Source of the DNA: Staphylotrichum longicolle
Lineage: Eukaryota > Ascomycota > Sordariomycetes > Sordariales > Chaetomiaceae
Assembly: GCA_019096155.1 (NCBI GenBank)
Contig: JAHCVI010000004.1
Span: forward strand, 1,426,001 to 1,490,000
DNA: 64,000 nucleotides
Reading direction: 5' to 3'
Position 1 is the stretch's first letter; every line of letters starts with the position of its first letter. Of the stretch, positions 61,578 to 64,000 are shown piece after piece. Made by a program: the position numbers and the translations under genes. The notes under the pieces were generated by a model that was not told where the DNA came from, searched no databases, and saw nothing but the letters and a program-made list of their open reading frames with translations.

Positions 61578-62284
61578 TGTAAATAGATAGCCGAGGTTTG
61601 AGCATGATTGAGTGGACTCCTCTCCTTCACACAAATATTTTTTCACTTTCTTTTTGCCTTCTTCTGCTGTTGGTGGTGGTGGTAGTGGTGGTGGTGGTTT
61701 TCTTGAGCTTGGGTTTGGGATTGGTTTATCAGTGTCCGGGGTGTCGTTTAATCTGTGTTACGAGTTGTTCGTTGCATATATGTTAGAACCAGGACAAGAG
61801 TATAGAGGGGGGGTGGTTAGAGTGGGGGGGGGGGAAGAGTTGGAAGGGAAGGGGAAGAGTTGGAAGGGGAAGGGGGAAAGGAGGATGATGAAGAAGAGCA
61901 TGGAAGGTATGAGAGGTAATTCTTCTCGTTTTTCTTCCTTTTTCTTTTGACGATTTGACGAACTTGACAGGACGGTCAATTACCCTGAATCAAGCCTGAG
62001 ATCTTATTCCTGCCCTGCTCTATGCTGTGTTATGCTGTGCAATACCTGTTCCCAGAAGCCCCTCGTTGTTGGTAGACCGAGCCATGAGTGCAAACCAGGC
62101 CGCGAAACAAGACCCAAACAGACCGGCTCCTAACAGCCCACTACTACTCCTACCAAGGCACCTACGCCTTCACATGCACGAAATCGTCCTCCCCCAAAGT
62201 AGACCCAAAACCATCCTAACCTACTAGCCTAGTTCATATCACATCCTCCATCAACCCCAGTGCTTGACTTGTTTACCCGCAGCC

Positions 62285-62305
62285 AAAAATAAAATAAAAT
62301 AAAAA
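62285..62305. repeat. (AAAAT)n tandem repeat
   Basis: About four copies of an AAAAT/AAATA unit a few tens of bases beyond the stop codon of the ataxin-10-like gene, in its 3' untranslated region. Confidence 0.9.
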
Positions 62306-62345
62306 GACATAACCCAACCCAACCCACTGACCCAACCGACAGACT

Positions 62346-64000
62346 TCACATAAAATCATCCTCCTCCTCCTCCTCTTCCCCGTCTTCCTCCTCCGTCTCG
62401 TCCGCGTCCAGCCGCCTCCCCATCGCCAGCCGCGCCGCCTCGTCCGCCAGCGTGATGATATCCCGCAGCAGCTCCTCGGGCCGGCTCCGCGGCGGCAGGG
62501 TATCCGCCCCCGGCGGCGCCGCCCTCACGCCTGCACCCCCACCGGCCCCACCTGCATTTCCGCTTGGTCCGCTGCCCTGAATAGGTGGGAGCGTGTTATT
62601 ACTGTTGTTACTGTTGTTGTTGTTGTTGTTGTTCGTGCTCTCAGCGTGCCCATGACCATGGTTATGGTGGTGATGATGGTGATGGTGGTGATGATGGTGG
62701 TGATGGTGATGGGGATCATCTGCGGTGACGACGCCGGCTGCGACGGCCGCGGCGCTCGCGAGCGGCGGGGGCAGCGCACGGCCCATGCCTGTTCCCGCAG
62801 CAGCAGAGGATGAAGAAGAGGGGATCACGGGTCTGGGCGGCACCGCCTCTCCTGGGGCGCGCAGGCGGACTTTGACCTCGCCTGCTATCCCGTCGATGCG
62901 CAGCGAGGTCGTCTGTGGCACGGCGGGCTGGTTGCTGCCGTCGGTGGAATGGGCTTGTTGTTGTTGCTGCTGCTGTTGTTGCTGTCGGAGGTTGGGAGGC
63001 GGCGACATGGCGATCAGCTCGCGTAGGTACTTGTTTGCTTCGTCGGAGCCGTCCATGAGCCACTTGAGACAGATCTGGACACGCTCGCGAGCGTAGCGGT
63101 TGTGGTCGTCGTAGACGCAGCAGTTGAGCAGGCTGATGACGCCGTTGTGGCGGAGGATTTGGGACTGGACCTCGGGGTTGCCAGGGCTGCTGCGGCCGGG
63201 GGGCGGTTGGAGCAGGCCGGCGAGGATGTGCAGGATTTGGCCTTTGATGCCGGCCCAGGGGTACTTGTGCGCCGGTTCTTCGAGGGGCGGGGGCGGAGCG
63301 AGAGGGTGGTCTTCTGAGTCGTAGCCGGCGTCGGGGTCGTCGTGCGGTGGTGGCTGTTGTTGTGCGGGTGTGCGGTGGTTGGAGCGGTTGGGCATCTCTA
63401 CCATAGGCTTCTTGGGGACGCCGGCCTCGAGACCTTTGAGGAGGGTCAGGAGCTCGTAGGTGGCTTCCCACTCAATGAGATATTGACGAGTTTCCGGCAG
63501 TTCGTTAACGGTGGTCAGGAGCTCGAGGAACTGTTGGATTCCGTCTTTGGCGCGCTCCATGTCCCAGCTGTCGACGGGGAAGTCGGCCGGGTCGCAGAGA
63601 TCATTGCGGATTTGTGCCTGAAGATGCATCAAGGCGGCGCACTCGGGCACGATCCGGCTGCGGAACTGTATGAAGAGGAAGTGGAGCAGCTTGACGTCCC
63701 GAAGATGCTCCTTAGAATCCGCCGGCGGTGGGTCATTGTTCCTGGCACGAAACATGTTGTTGACCAGCCTCAGCAGGACAGTTTGGGCGGGGGAGATGAT
63801 GTCTTTCGGAATGCGCAACGACTGCCAGGCATAAGGAACCAGGGCGCTGTGATGGATCGCCTCGACAATCTGAGTCGTCAGCTGGAAGATGAGTGACTGC
63901 TCGCTCTTTTCCCAGACAGCAATGAAAACGAGAATTTCTCGAAGCAGACTCCTCCCACACTCCAGAGCCAAGAACATCCTACACCTTGTCTTCTGGAGGT
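62346..64000 (-). CDS. Ataxin-10 / CTR86-like protein, 5' part beyond the window
   Basis: A single open frame of at least 543 codons ends at 62346. It stays open upstream of the Met at 63977 to the window edge, so the true start lies outside. The N-terminal visible part is helical and armadillo-like (LLREILVFIAVWEKSEQSLI, LVNNMFRARNNDPPPADSKE). The conserved ataxin-10 block follows: YPWAGIKGQILHILAGLLQ, then RHNGVISLLNCCVYDDHNRY and ICLKWLMDGSDEANKYLREL. The C-terminus is low complexity: a Gln run, a run of about 16 His, an Asn/Ser run, a Gly/Ala/Pro segment and an acidic tail. The yeast homologue is Ctr86, an essential but poorly understood protein; in animals ataxin-10 is linked to cytokinesis and neuronal survival. 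The fungal function is not known. Family assignment is good and the start unknown. Confidence 0.85.
   Translation of the reverse strand, partial: LQKTRCRMFLALECGRSLLREILVFIAVWEKSEQSLIFQLTTQIVEAIHHSALVPYAWQSLRIPKDIISPAQTVLLRLVNNMFRARNNDPPPADSKEHLRDVKLLHFLFIQFRSRIVPECAALMHLQAQIRNDLCDPADFPVDSWDMERAKDGIQQFLELLTTVNELPETRQYLIEWEATYELLTLLKGLEAGVPKKPMVEMPNRSNHRTPAQQQPPPHDDPDAGYDSEDHPLAPPPPLEEPAHKYPWAGIKGQILHILAGLLQPPPGRSSPGNPEVQSQILRHNGVISLLNCCVYDDHNRYARERVQICLKWLMDGSDEANKYLRELIAMSPPPNLRQQQQQQQQQQAHSTDGSNQPAVPQTTSLRIDGIAGEVKVRLRAPGEAVPPRPVIPSSSSSAAAGTGMGRALPPPLASAAAVAAGVVTADDPHHHHHHHHHHHHHHHHNHGHGHAESTNNNNNNNSNNSNNTLPPIQGSGPSGNAGGAGGGAGVRAAPPGADTLPPRSRPEELLRDIITLADEAARLAMGRRLDADETEEEDGEEEEEEDDFM
62596..62714 (-). 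repeat. In-frame CAT/CAC (His) and AAC (Asn) codon repeats
   Basis: Trinucleotide repeats within the ataxin-10-like gene encode a run of about 16 His residues followed by a His/Gly and then an Asn/Ser stretch. A separate CAG/CAA run near 62958-62985 encodes Gln. All are directly visible and probably variable in length between strains. Confidence 0.95.

Larger units (their letters stand above)
61097..62345. other. Convergent 3' flanks of SCP160 and the ataxin-10-like gene
   Basis: About 1.25 kb with several simple repeats: TTGTA pentamers, a GGT-rich tract near 61670-61700, a duplicated GGGGAAGAGTTGGAAGGG unit near 61830-61880, and AAAAT repeats. No gene is supported. Confidence 0.6.

Overview
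This window comes from the nuclear genome of a filamentous ascomycete, most likely a Sordariomycete and plausibly Sordariales. The evidence is GC-rich coding sequence, many short (about 40-170 nt) GT-AG introns with CTAAC/CTGAC branch sites close to the acceptor, widely spaced single-gene transcription units on both strands, and protein sequences that read as Pezizomycotina orthologues of yeast genes. There are no operons, CRISPR arrays or insertion sequences, and I found no complete transposon, tRNA or rRNA.

Layout: 1-3360 no gene recognised; 3361-4825 (-) LSB5-like VHS/GAT endocytic adaptor; 5662-7403 (-) REI1 60S biogenesis factor; 8440-12594 (+) HUL4-type HECT ubiquitin ligase with an out-of-frame segment; 13521-15429 (-) CCT5 chaperonin subunit; 16343-18967 (+) HBS1/SKI7 RNA-surveillance GTPase gene; 20249-22630 (+) KAR2/BiP; 24455-25925 (-) YSC84/LSB3-like SYLF-SH3 protein; 27117-27519 (+) SFT1-like SNARE; 28098-29828 (-) AGE2-like ArfGAP; 30622-31324 (+) MsrB; 31556-33252 (-) unknown protein; 33962-37114 (+) RSC9-like chromatin remodeller subunit; 37115-41554 long gene-free stretch; 41555-42715 (+) mitochondrial SDR; 43226-46998 (-) CHAT-NLR; 47370-48260 (+) gasdermin-like candidate broken by TGA; 49775-52714 (-) STE20 kinase; 52715-57185 second long gene-free stretch; 57186-61096 (+) SCP160/vigilin with four apparent 1-nt losses; 62346-end (-) ataxin-10-like protein, cut by the window edge.

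Most genes are conserved housekeeping functions: ribosome maturation and rescue, protein folding in cytosol and ER, actin/endocytosis and Golgi traffic, signalling. The accessory island is 43.2-48.3 kb. There a CHAT protease fused to an NTPase and a helical-repeat region is divergently paired, across 371 bp, with a small protein resembling fungal gasdermins. This is the architecture expected of a protease-activated, pore-forming cell-death (heterokaryon incompatibility) module. The second notable locus is HBS1: two in-phase donor sites share one acceptor and can include or skip a SKI7-type exosome-binding segment, so one gene may encode both factors.

Single-base losses in SCP160 and the frame slip in HUL4 lie in highly conserved coding sequence and mostly look like lost members of GG/CC doublets. 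This suggests residual assembly indels, and it tempers the reading of the nonsense codon in the gasdermin-like gene.
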